Below, one piece after another: positions 11,910 through 24,300 of a DNA stretch of 64,000 nt; the first letter of the stretch is position 1; the number at the start of each line of letters is the position of its first letter. The notes under the pieces were generated by a model, which ran no database searches, was not told the origin of the DNA, and saw nothing but the letters and a program-made list of their open reading frames with translations. The DNA comes from Drechslerella dactyloides (taxonomy: Eukaryota; Ascomycota; Orbiliomycetes; Orbiliales; Orbiliaceae), in assembly GCA_020064725.1 (NCBI GenBank), contig JAGTWJ010000019.1, positions 3,658,001-3,722,000 of the forward strand, given 5' to 3'. The translations under genes and the position numbers were made by a program.

Positions 11910-14640
11910 ACGTACAGTACACACTGGTACATGCGCATGTATAAGAATTTAAATATCCAAAGGATCAGTTAATAAGAAAATACACCGACATCAGACAAAA
12001 TGCATCAACCACAGTTTGCCCTTGAATTCACATATATTGCCTTCCAGCATGTAAATTGTGCATACACGCAGGAATTGTAACGTCGGTGCTAACATTGACA
12101 CACTACACTATTTTGCGCGAATCTTATTGGCCCACGAACCAACCTTGCACAGAGCTGCAACTAACCTTGATCGTTTGACAGGGCTGCTGGTGTTGCTACT
12201 CTAACAAACCCACCGTACCATGACTATAAAAAGTATATTCCGTCCATCCTGTCCTCTAACTAGCCGTCATCGTACCGTATTAATAAGAAGTGTTTAATGT
12301 CCCGGAGGAGCTGCGTGCGAGAACGCGAGCAAGCACGCAGACCAAGCAAGCGCTGTGCGAGAATAAACCCCATCCATGTTGTGGCCGTGGTTCTCCCGAC
12401 GGACAAGGGGATGTTATCGCAAACGCAAACTAAACTGGTGCTTGCTGTGGGAAGGTCGCAGCTCGCAGAACGTCCGACTTCCCCAAAAGAGGCACTCGGA
12501 CGCAGGCGTGAGGTTCTAGCGCAGCGGATGGTTAACGAGGCTACTCTTGTGCTTACGATTACACTTATTCACTTTAAACGTACTACTTTATATAACTATA
12601 GGCTAAGGTAGGTTAACCAAGTGACCAAAAAAGCAGACTAATCGACAAAATATCCATCTCCACCAGCGCTATGCACCGACGCCCCTCGTCGCGAGAGGGT
12701 ACATTATATTAATAGATGAACTTTGTACATATGTACAGACATGGCGGTGGTACATCCACAACGACACTACGGAGGATATTTTGGATTGAGGATGGGTGGA
12801 TCTCAAATAATAATGCCGACTTATTCGACACGTTGGTTCGACAGGAAAAGAAAGGATGGAAAAATACCTCCACCAGAGCGAGGAGATCACGTTCGGGGCC
12901 TGGATGATGGCAACAAGAAACCTGCAATGCAAACCCGCAGTCCGCCCAAACCAGCAATTAAGCACCCCTGTCGTGACCAATCACAGCCCGAGATTTACCC
13001 TTTCGCGATCTGGGGTCTCTACCCTTTGGATTTCGACTGGACGAGAGTTCGTAGTGCGCTCGGCCGCAGGCGCTGTTTGCCCGCCAGCCTGTGTGACAGG
13101 ACAACGCAGCAAACTCCGAGTGACGGTCATGGTCACTCGCATTCATAAATTGCCTTGCCTTAACTTTCCAAATTATTACCGCGATCTAACAGAACAGGCC
13201 GGGGCTCAATGCAACGGACGGTTGAGATTGAGCATGTCAGACTCCAGCCGGCTGGCAAATGCAGCCCGGTGATTGGCCACCGCTCTCCTATTTGTTGCTC
13301 CATCCATCCATCCACCATTATCACAATCGCCAATATCCATCCGTCTGCACATGTCTGTAGTTATGCATGTTGGGGGGAGGTCCAGTGCGCCAGAACGTAC
13401 AGAGGGAGGGGGCTTCGTTCCACATTCTTCCTTCTATCCGCAGAACGTAACGGAAACAGGCCAGGCTCCAAACTGAAATTAACTGCTGCAGCAAAGCCAA
13501 TTCGTTTTGTCAACTCGGCCTCTTTTTCGCTTGCCATCACGGGCCCCCTCTCGGAGTGTTCCCCACCCCTGGCATGGCCTGCTAACTTTCGACGATGCTT
13601 GTTCGGTTCATGTTTTTTTTTTCTGCGTCAGTGGGCATTCCGTCCTGCAAGATCGAAGCAGCGGAAGAGACAACCGCTGCGTGAGAGGAGTTCAAGGCAA
13701 TGGATGGATGGATAATAATGCATATCCACCAGACCAGACCCATCCATGCCTGCCTGGCCATGGCCATGGCCTGCTTGCCCTTTTCATTCCCTCCATCTCC
13801 TTTTTTTGCCTGTCGAAGCAGGCTAGCTCGTTTGATGGCGCTGTCCTGCTCCCCCGCCGCCGCCAAGGGTGGTGGAGATGGTCCTGGCGGATGGTTTGTG
13901 TGGTGCGTCGGTTGCATGAGACAGAAAATGACCTTCATTCACCACGTCGTGAGGCAACCTTTCACTTATCGGGAGGAGCAACATGCCTGCCTGCCCTGCC
14001 CTGCCTGCAGTTATTTTCGTGGGCTCATCCTCCAACATATCATCCCCTTTAGCTCCGAAGAAAAGCTGGTTTTACCCTAACTGTCCAGACGTGAAAATTA
14101 AATGTGGGAGCGCTCGCGCCCGTTCCTTTTTTTGTTTTTCGCCATGTTCGCGTTCGTATTCCCCCCCCCCGCCATCGACAAAGCCGTTGTTTGATTTGGC
14201 CGGCTGTGTCCTGGCGGGTGCCCACTCGCAAGCATCATGACACACACCATCACGACAACCGGCGGCGTAGGAAGTCGAGAGGAGGTGAGAGAGAGAGGCG
14301 AGCGACGGACGAATGCCCTGTCGGTTGCTTCTTTTCGGATCCCCTGCTCGGTATTGCGTTACTTGGCGAGTTTGAACGAGTAAAGAACCCCAAGTGATCC
14401 CCATGGATCGAAGCCATCCCACCTAACCAACTCAGCATGTGTCCACGGCCGGACACAAATCAAACAGCGACGAGCAGCTGAGGATGTGGACACCGACGGC
14501 GATTGGCCCTGATCGTGAATGGTGTAATGCTTTTCAAGATTTTTAATTCCTCTGTCTCCGCCTCCGACTTGCTTTTTTGAATTCCCCGTTCCCCATCTGC
14601 AGACGCATCTTGTTGCTTTTCCAGAAGCAGGCCGCCCGCA

Positions 14641-14660
14641 GCCAGCCAGCCAGCCAGCCA
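14641..14660. repeat. GCCA x5 microsatellite
   Basis: Five perfect GCCA units. A sister tract of five AGCC units is at 15915-15934, and looser CAGG/GGCA arrays occur at 13744-14010 and 16430-16460. Confidence 0.85.
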
Positions 14661-17566
14661 ACAGCAGCAGCCGCGAATCGAATGCTAGATATTGCTTTTC
14701 CTCTTTACCCTTTTTACAGAAGTGAGGAAGTAAGCCTTGTTAATCCGCAGTCTAGTTCAGTATTACATACAGCATGTCCGTCCCAGCATTCAGCATTAGC
14801 GTCAGTTCCTTTTTTTCCTCTTTCTTTCCCTTTACCCTCCCGGTCGGTTCAAGATTGGTCAAACACATTTTCAAGATGGTCACAACTTCGAGGCAGCTGG
14901 CCAGGCCGAACGGAGCGAGCTGACCGCAACAAGCAGCTTGACCCAGTTTTTGTCCGAACGGAAAAGTTACATTCGAGCATCCAGTTACGCATGAGCCGAT
15001 ATTATTAGCTGGCTGAGCTGGCCAGCAGGCATGTACCGAAACAGAATTCCGCTGAAATGTGCCTGATCGCAAGTCAGGGTGCGAGGCTTGGACGTGCCGA
15101 GCGACACACCGTCGAAGTCGGGTACATTTTTTTTTTATACATCGAGCTAGCAAATATCCAGATACTGTGTACTTACTGTACACAGACAGACAGACACACA
15201 CCCACACACGCATGTGCAGGCTTACCTCCTCGCCATGATTATGGCGGAATCGATGCTCCGTCCTGGGTTAGCCGGGTCGTACCTTTAAACGAACCTGCGC
15301 ATTTTTTAACCACCATTGCCTCGATGATGAAAATGCGCGGCGTGTCTCAGAAGGTGCAAGAAAGAAAAAAGGACAGGCGCTGGAACCAACATGTCCCAAG
15401 AAAAGCCTACATACGCTTGCACTGCTCCTGGCGGTGCGTAACCGGCCGGGGTAGGCCTTGAGGCAGGGGATGCAGCGAATGAATGAATGATCGAAGTTTA
15501 AGAAAGAAAAAAAAATTATTATTCGAAGATGCCTGTCGTCTGCCTGCTATGCTCTCTAGCGGAGGATCGATTAAGGAGAAAGAAGGAAAAGAACAAGAGC
15601 ATTCCAGACCTCCTGGTGACCCCGGTCGGGTCGAAATCCCCACGGCACGGCATGGGAAACTGGCTGATTGATCCACCGCAGGCACGAGATATCCACTTTG
15701 ACTTCCCCAATCGGGGCCTGCCTCCAACTCCTGTCGAAAGATGCTGCTGGAACTCTTGCAACTGCAACTGCACAGCGCTGCACGGGGCCCCGGGCGACAT
15801 GATATGATGCGCCGCTATGGCTATGTCTGGCCAGCTAGCTAATAATAATAATATTAATAATTTGATCCATATCCATCTATATCTGCGTACGGAACCGCCT
15901 GCGGACGTCCACACAGCCAGCCAGCCAGCCAGCCGGGTGAGAGTCATCGGTCATGATTTCATGGATCTTGTTTCTTTTGATGCACCGCACTGGCACGAGG
16001 ACCACTGACGGACTGGCCTTTGTTGGGAAATGCGCTCTCGACCAGGGGGGTCGAAACCGAGAAACGCCTGTCTGTCGAATTTTAACAGCCATTCGAACTG
16101 CGGCTAGTTGATTGCATTTAGCATTAGTGTTTAGAGATGTGCTCTGTCTTCTTTGTGCCTCCTTGCCTCTCTGGGACTCTTTATTGTCTGGCCCCGGGGG
16201 CGCTCATCCATTTGCTTTGCCCTGTTCGTCCGTTCCGGCCGCCGATATTACTCGATGCACCGTGTTTTCCCCATTATTGCGGGCTGGTCTGAAACTCTCA
16301 CGTTTCCGCTTCTATAAATTTCTCTCTCAGCTTTGTCTTGTCGCTGTCAATCAGAATTCGTACCGTCGGGGAGGCCAGAAACTCAGCATGGTTGCAACGG
16401 ACGCGCGAAACCGAAAATGACGAAAGTCCGCCAGGCAGGCGGGCAGGCAGGCACTTGCAGGGCAGGCCAGGGCCTCTTTTTTCGTGCAGGACAGCAGGCG
16501 GATAGACAGACGGACGGACGACCAGACAGACAGGTTGAGAATGGACAAGGAGCCGAGAGCACTCGAGTGAGGAAAGAAACGCCAATCAGTCGAATCAGAG
16601 GCCTCCCCCAGTCGTTCATCCTTCAATCAGCAAGCCCTTTTCGGTTGAAGGGGTGTGCGAGTGTCTGGAAGAGCGCAACGGGGTACGTTTGAATGCCGAG
16701 TGGATGAATGGGGTTACCTGCTCGTTTCTTCCTGCTCGACTGTGGATTCTTTTTTTGTGGGATGGCACTGTGCATTTGCTGTGCATGTTGCATGTAATGT
16801 AATGTACCCGTCCGTCCGTCGTCGAGGCAGGCTAGCACGATGATTTGAGCAAGCCAGAAGGTTAGGGTCGTTTTCTCGTGTGATCCGCCAGCGGGCAGCC
16901 AATTGCAGTTGCAATCTTCCGTGCGATCAGAATTAGAATTTGACGGTGGACGGGAGCGTTGCCCTGCAATGAATCCCAAATGTATGCGGCCAGCCAGCGC
17001 AGCTCGAGCCTCTTTTCCTTCCTTTCGAGATGTGGTTTGAATCGTACATGCACACACAACGTAACATGGCCTATTATAATTTCTGCCTCTCTTTTTTCTT
17101 CTCGCTCTCTCGCACGGCGGCAGCAGCCTTGTCTTGAAAGAAAGAACGAAACGAGGAAGGAAAAGAAAAAACGGACTCGCTTTCTCACAGACGCTTGTTC
17201 TGTCTTCCTATGGGAGTATAGATACGTATCTGAAGTGCCGAGTTGGTCCTATATTATTATAATGAATGCAATGGCATGTATTCGATATGGACGTCTCGTT
17301 ACATTGTGAGCAGGCATGTACGCAGTATGGATGTGCCGGATGTATGGCGAGCGCCTTCGATCTGGATGCTGCTAAGTTTGTCCAAAACGGACAGGACAGT
17401 TGGATGTCCGTATGTAACAATTATATCTCGGGCGGTACGATATAATATCCATCTTGTACAAGTACTGCTACGCACCGGTGCGCGTACATACGGTTACCGC
17501 AAGCTGTGGATATGCGCATGCTGATGCACCGTCCGTCAAAATGCTATCTTCCTTTCCTTCTCGTCA

Positions 17567-17589
17567 TTTTTTTTTTTTTTTTTTTTTTT
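17567..17589. repeat. 23-nt poly-T tract
   Basis: An uninterrupted run of 23 T on the plus strand in the gene-poor stretch, about 1.7 kb upstream of the cyclin start codon. Confidence 0.9.
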
Positions 17590-19052
17590 CCTGCTTCGCG
17601 AGCTGCTCCCCGTCGGCCCCAGCTGACTAGCCCGTTTTCAGCGAACGCCCTCTTTTGCATTTAGCTCGCCTCTTTGTCGAACTAAAAAGAGCCGTCAGCC
17701 AAAGCACTAAAAGTTTGTTCTGTTTTAAGTGGTTGCTTTTGACTTTCTCTCTTGTGCTCGTTCTCTCGCACTTATCCCCCTCCCCTCGCCGCGGGCCCTG
17801 GCTCGGGTTTGATGAATATTTCTTTTTCGCATTCCCCGGGGAAGACGAGGGGAGGGGGGCAGGCTAGTCAGAGCTTTGACGGACGACTTGACTTAGACCC
17901 CCCGGTCCCTATACGCATATCCATACAAGTACAGACTCTGCTATACCGTGTACATGCCACCCGGACGGATCAAGTAACTTGCTTGAGTGCAGTTCGCAGC
18001 ATCCCACCTGAGATTGAGATTGGAGATTGTGTTAGAGTTAGCTACATTGGTGCGTACCCCGTGCAGGCTCAGTGCTAGGCAGGATGGATAGAGCAGTTTG
18101 ATATATATCCGTGGAGCCGGCCTCTGAAGTCATCAACACCAAGCAATTTCTAATGGTATGTAGCATGCTATCTCGATCCCCGTCCCCCAGCAACGTCCGT
18201 TTAATTCTCTGACCTGCTGTATTATCCTGCTACTCCTGACTTCGACCCTTCTTCTTCTTGTTCTTATTCTTATATCTGCAGCTCTGCCTGTGCTGAAGCC
18301 GGACAGACTTCGACTTGCATTCTACACATACTTACTCACGCTCTTGTGCATCCCGCCCGCAGATAATAACCATCACCAAAGCTGATCGAAAACCGAATCG
18401 AATCCCACGTTCACCGCTCCGCTCCATCAATCCAACTTGACATCCTCCTGCTATAACGCTAGACGTACCGCATCCCATATCCTCGGGCACATTCACTTGT
18501 TCCTGGACGACATCTCTCCGGACTCTTGTCCCTATATATAGACGTATACGTTCATCCCTCCGGCTGCTGGCATCACGCACGCAACCTAAACCTTGCAGGT
18601 CTTGGTTCTCCATTCGCAACGGCGTAAACCCTCCCATTCGCACGGACGGCCATTGTACAATCGTACAGACGTACGTTTGCACGGATTGACCTGTCTCTCC
18701 CCGGCGGCATAACTGCATTCGAGGAAACGGGGATACCGACGGAAGGAACTCTGAGAGGGAACGGACCAGACGAGAGAACAAAGCGTCCGGGCAAACTCCT
18801 GATACCCGCAGCACCGCTCTCCGACATCCGCTTCTTCTGATATTTGTGTCAGGCAGACATCCGCTGCCGTTGATACTCTCTTCGGGATCGCTTGGATTGC
18901 CTGCCCGCCCAGCGGATATCAAGCAAACGACCCTCTTTGACGGCGTCGCTATCGGCTCCGTAGGATATACTGCAGCCTGTCGCCGCCCCGATAGACGGAC
19001 ATACGCACCGAACAAAGAAAGGAGTCACCGGGCTTTCACAACAGGGGCTCCC

Positions 19053-19086
19053 GATATATATATCTCCCGCGATATATATATAAAAC
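19053..19086 (+). promoter_or_regulatory. Paired TATA-rich elements upstream of the cyclin gene
   Basis: A palindromic block GATATATATATC at 19053-19064 is followed after six bases by GATATATATATAAAA at 19071-19085. It lies about 180 bp before the cyclin start codon. The second block is a strong TATA-box candidate on the plus strand. Function is inferred from position and sequence only. Confidence 0.45.
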
Positions 19087-19263
19087 CCAGGAAGGAGACC
19101 ATTCGATCCGCTCTTTGATGACCGCCCTATGAAACGAGCGTGCTAGCTGGCCAGACACCGCCATTGGAGCATATCCTTTCGATCCGGCCCTCCGAGGCTC
19201 TTCTAGGAACAAAAACCCTCTCTAGCAACTAAAATCAGCAATATTTTGCGGCAGTCGTCCCTC

Positions 19264-21359
19264 ATGTTGGGGCTCGCAACGTTCACGATGAACTCCACAA
19301 CACTAGCCTATCCCCAGGACTCCATACCTCCCTTCTCTCACTCCGCCCAGCGGAACTCCGCCTACAGCACCATCGAGCGCCTGAGATCCGAATACCATGC
19401 CCGGAAAGCCAATGACACCACCCGGATATTCACAATCCCCTCGCCTCCTCCACTGTCGAGATACAGCTCGCGAGAATCGCTGAGGACGCCGCCGTCTGCT
19501 GGCACACTGACCGGCGGAAGCAGCTGCAGCAGCAGCAGCAGCAGCAGTAGCAGCAGCACAATCGGCAGCACGGGAACAATCTGCAGCTATACAGACTATT
19601 CGAACGCCCTATTACCGACAAGCGGCAACGTCCAGACAGCCAGGAGCCATATCAGACAGTACGACCACTCTTCGGCATCATCCACTATCCCCAGTACATC
19701 GGATTGTGGCAGGCCGTCGTTGCTGGATAAGGGAAAGAGAATGGCAACTTCGCCGCCGTCCAGGAGAGGATCGTTCACCCAGCAGATGAAAGATGATTCG
19801 CGGAGTAGCAGACGGTCGTCGACTTCCTCGCTGTCGTTATCGTCGTCGTCAAACTCGAACTCGAATGCCGGGCTTTCTCTGAGAATACCGGAGACGATCA
19901 ATCTGAGTGGCGGTAGTTTGGCCGAGTTTGCAGCCAAGGTGAGCGTTATTCACACTCCGATGAAGCACTACACGATAACTGACTCCAGCCCGATCCCTTT
20001 TAGATAACATGTCTGTTCTGGTTCGAATCGCCGTCCGAGCTGAGTCGAGTGGCTGCCTCAACCTCGTCGCCAATTACGCCCCCACGCGCCCTGAGACCGG
20101 ATTCGATCCCATCGATGAGCTTCAAGAAATGGGTTACCACCATCCTATCCACGACCCAAGTGTCCGCGAACGTAATCCTGCTGGCGCTGTTGTTCATCTA
20201 TCGTCTGAAGCAGTCGAACCCATCGGTGAAGGGTAAGGCGGGAAGCGAGTATCGCCTGCTGACCGTCGCCCTAATGCTTGGCAACAAGTTCCTTGACGAC
20301 AACACTTACACAAACAAGACATGGGCCGAGGTATCGGGTATCACTGTTAGCGAAATCCACGTTATGGAAGTGGAGTTTCTCAGTAACATGCGCTACAGCC
20401 TGTTCACGTCGGCGAAGGAGTGGGAAGAGTGGCAGAAGAAGCTAGGCCGATTCGGAACCTTCTGGGATATGGCTCAGAGAGCCGTCAGCAGCCCGATATC
20501 CTCGATTGCGCCTCTCCCATCACCAATTAACATGAGCCACAATTCACCGCCATACGCTCACGAGCACTCGCCGACTACAGCCTATCCGCCAGCGCCACCA
20601 GCTATCAATGCACCCATTACCAACGTCTTGCCGAAGAACAAGCCGATGTGGCAGCAGTACCGTGAGGATTGGTACGAGGCGGCGAGCCGGAAGCGTTCGC
20701 TGGAGGATATTGGAATGCAACCGCCACCTGCTAAGCGCGTGTCGAGATCCGGTCCGTCCTCGGCCATGAACCAATATCCACCGGCGCTGACTATCCCCAC
20801 GCCATCTCCAAACCCCTATGCGCTGCATCTCCCCATTAACCCGAACGCACCCATGCCGATCCCTCCTGCAGCGCTACAGATGCCGCAGCAGCACCAGACA
20901 TACTACCCCGCGACCCGCGCCATGTCGACCGTCTACCCGTCTTCAACGTCCTCCTGGGCACCGTCTCAAACCGCCACCAGCAGCTGGGCCTTGCCGCCAG
21001 CGCAGCTGCCGGCCCCTGCACCATCGGCGCCTGTCAACCTCGGACCATATCCTACCAGCCGTCACACCTCCCCCTACCTCCTCAACTCGACCAGCTCCTC
21101 TCCGAGCACCTTGGTGGGAACCAACAACAACTCACCCTCCGTCTTCCTCACCAGCCGCGAGTCGCCCTATCGACCTGTGAGAACCGTGTCGACTCTGCTC
21201 GTTCCTCAGCATGGCGCGGAAGCGCAGCACCTAGGTCACGACCAGATGCAGTATCAACCTTTGACGAAAGCTCGCAACGAGTACAGGCAAGGGCCTGTGC
21301 CGTACATGCAAACCGACTACTGGCCACACGCCAACCCTACCGTCCCAGCCTTTGAGTAA
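19264..21359 (+). CDS. Clg1/Pho80-type cyclin (PCL-like)
   Basis: Exons are 19264-19938 and 20004-21359, giving 676 residues; the intron is 65 nt with an AACTGAC branch point. The N-terminal 225 residues are Ser/Pro-rich and include a poly-Ser run encoded by AGC repeats. The intron splits the sequence LAEFAAK / ITCLFWFES. The cyclin box follows, about residues 250-365. Its hallmarks are IYRLKQSNP, then GNKFLDDNTYTNKTWAEV and a helix around EVEFLSNMRYSLF, as in Pho80-family cyclins that partner the kinase Pho85. The C-terminal 300 residues are Pro/Gln/Ser-rich and look disordered. Clg1 in yeasts links Pho85-type kinase to autophagy and starvation responses. An in-frame TAG at 19204 bounds the start; ATG at 19288 is the alternative. 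The very long upstream region is unusual. Confidence 0.88.
19519..19560 (+). repeat. Interrupted AGC/CAG trinucleotide run coding for poly-Ser
   Basis: An AGC-rich run in the first cyclin exon encodes about twelve serines interrupted by one Cys. It lies in a low-complexity region outside the cyclin box. Confidence 0.85.
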
Positions 21360-24300
21360 GGGCGAGACGAATATCTTTTCAATTCCTTCTTGTAACTATG
21401 CTACATGGCGTTTTCGTTACTTTTCTCATGTACTTTTTTCTGTTTTTTTTTTCTCTGGAGGAAACTAACACTGGCGTCTTGTGATAAATAACCCTTTGGC
21501 TGCAAACCCTTTTTTACTCTTTCGGTATTGAACAGACATCCAATATCTGCTACAGAGACGTACCAACAAACTTGCTTTTAACTGATAATCTTCGACATCC
21601 GGTCTTTTTTCAAATTTTTTCAACTTGCGCTGGTGTTTTGTGTTTTATCTGCCTGTCTTTTTTTCCCCACTTTTACTCTTTTATAAAGATATACAGCAAG
21701 AGCAGCACAGCAGCGACACATATGATTCTATTTTACATTCGAAACAAGCATGGCAGACGGCGTTCGATACAGGAAATTTCTTTGGCTTTACTATTACTAT
21801 TAGTACTATTACTACTATTCATTCTGCGGTTGTCCATTCTGTTCGATATAACACAACTAGTGCTTTTCGGATCTTTCTTTTGACTGTTCTTTTTTTAAGA
21901 TTCTCGGAACTGCAGCAGCTGGGCTGGGAGATGTTTGTGACCGATAAGATCTTTTCGGAAACGCCGGTTCTCATATTACAACTTGTATATTGTGTATTCT
22001 ATACAGATACTCTTATCGCCCCCAAAGTTCTGGGGTTTGGTAGGAGGCTATTACCATACTATCATGTCATATCACCCGGGTCATTTGGCGTGCGTATTTT
22101 CGATCGATGGGCATTCATGCACGGTGTCCATTCATTCAGGCATCCGTCACATTCATGGTGAGATACCAGTACTCATACCCGATAGAGATGGTGCCGCCGG
22201 TGTCTTACTTCTCGTCTTTTGACAGGGCCTTATTGGGGGTATACGTACTCTCTCCGCACGCAAGCAATAATAGTAGGAGAGGGGGGCCGCCGTCCGATAA
22301 GTAACGTGTGCTGCTAGCTTTTGCTACTACTCTACTCGAGGATCATCTGCAGATGCATGTTTTTCCTTTCTTTTTCCTTCCCGTCCAGCTTCCGATGCGT
22401 GAGTGAATAAAGCACGGCGATCCACATAGCTAGAGACTGCACAAGACATCGAATGCCTTGCTTGCTTGCCAGTTGCTTGCTCGCATGTGTCAAGCCGGCT
22501 TATATATGTGTGTGGGTGTACCCACTGCCGGGTGCGGGCGACGGATGACTGACAAAGCCGATGCAATGGATGGACTTGGCTTGGTATGGTTACTTAACTT
22601 GGATGCACGAAGGTCCATTCATGCAGAGATGGGTGGATGGAGGATGCACGTACAGGGTATACGTACCTGTGGGTTTTTCGTTTTCGATTGATCGTTTGAT
22701 TCATTGATTAGTCGGCGGACGGACGTGCAGGTCCGGTCACATTTGCATTCCAGAGGGGGAACCATTAACGTTATAACGTTAGTAGACGCCGGAAGTACGT
22801 ACAGGTATAGCTATAGTGGATGTATATGTAGGATCAGGTCGACGTCCCGTTTAGCGAACGTGCATAATGTGTAGGTACGTAGAGCTCGAGGTACCTTTGT
22901 CCGAACGGTACGAAGTACCGATGTACCTGTTGATTGAAACATGCAATGCACTTGAGCGGTATTCTTAGAGATCGCTTCGAGGAGACTAGCCTCAGTGGAC
23001 TGCACCAGCCGATTCGTTTGAGGCTGGAGGAGGAGAGTGGAGGAGGCAAGGCAAGGCAGCTTGCAAAGATGGCCGGGGCAGCTGGATCGGGGAGTGATTG
23101 TCACTGTGCATACGTTTTCTCCATCCTTTGCAATCGTCTTTGCGGTCTGAGCTTTGGACTTTCAGAGATGGGTGTCTCGACGGAGCCGTCCAGCTGCAGC
23201 GCTGCAGCATTCCTCCATCTCTCGTACCTTTCCGCCATCACGCGTATACCAGCTAGCTAGCTTGATTCGACTCCTCTAGTTATTAGCCTCTTGCTCTGAG
23301 TTACTTATCTGCTGCTGCACAGCGGGCTGGCCTGCCAAGGACGCAGACGGTGAACTGATCAGAGCCCCTTCTGCACTACAGGCTACGTCCTTGACTACGC
23401 TGCGCTGCCAGGTTATGTTATGTAAACTTGCAAGTGATCAGTCAGTCATGCACGAGGAGATACGAAGCGAGAGGCCTGAAGCGAGTGGGGTCACGCACGA
23501 TCGAAACCGCCACGCTGATTGGCGGTCACGGCCAGAGAGAACTCTCAGTATCTGATTTGATACTATCGAGAGCGTCTCGCTCGATGTGAGACCGGCTGCA
23601 AGCTTGGGCGGTGCGCTTTCGTGAATTTCAACCCACCCCTCTTTCGCCTCCTTGGAAAAAAACGCAGCTTGCGATTCGCCAGACCGACGGGTCTAGGTTG
23701 CGCATCATATCACATCGAGCGCGTACATACGTGCGTGCGTGCGTATCACATTTAGGTGAGACGGAATTTAACGTGACGAAGGGCATGCACAGACGGTGAC
23801 TAAACTTGTTCGAAACGAGACGACCTTGTTTTGCTTGCGAGACGGGGTTGCGTGGTTCGAAATTCGTCTAGCTGGCTGGCTGGTTAGCTGCGCTGTGGAC
23901 ATCTGAACGCTCACGTTCGGTTGATCATATCATTTGCAATCTTCCAAGTGGGCCGATGCGTGTAGTATACTGCATATGTGCGTCCCGGAAAAGTAGACCC
24001 GTAGCCGGGATACAGTGCGCCCGAGAACCTCGAATGCATGCTTACGCTGCAGTCAGTCATTCAGTTATATTATATTATCAGAAAGGCAAAAGTTAGAAAA
24101 AAAGAAAACAAGAGAGGCCAACGAGAATGAAGTTATCGATCATGCAGCAGAGGTTAAAATGTCGAGCCCTCTGGAATGGAAGTTGCAAGTCAGCTTAACA
24201 GCCCCACGTACGGCGCGGCCTACGACCTCCTGCTGTGTACGGCTGGGTCAGGCTGCAGCAGCTTGGGGAATTAGAATTTCAAAGTCGAACGAAACCATGC

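Larger units (their letters stand above)
4565..19263. other. Gene-poor stretch of 14.7 kb between divergent lipase and cyclin genes
   Basis: No recognisable conserved protein, tRNA or transposon is visible. The DNA has a mixed composition with no AT-rich RIP-like collapse. It holds many short simple-sequence tracts of CAGG, CCAG, GGAC, CGAA and poly-T type. The hexamer ATGCAT recurs. There are two copies of CAACGTAACGTAAC and several long minus-strand open frames without recognisable motifs. It must contain the 5' regulatory DNA of both flanking genes. It may also contain long 5' leader exons or a non-coding transcript, which sequence alone cannot show. Confidence 0.7.

Noticed and set aside
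12000..12300. AT-rich patch as a possible transposon end
   Set aside because: No terminal inverted repeats, target duplication or transposase-like frame seen nearby.
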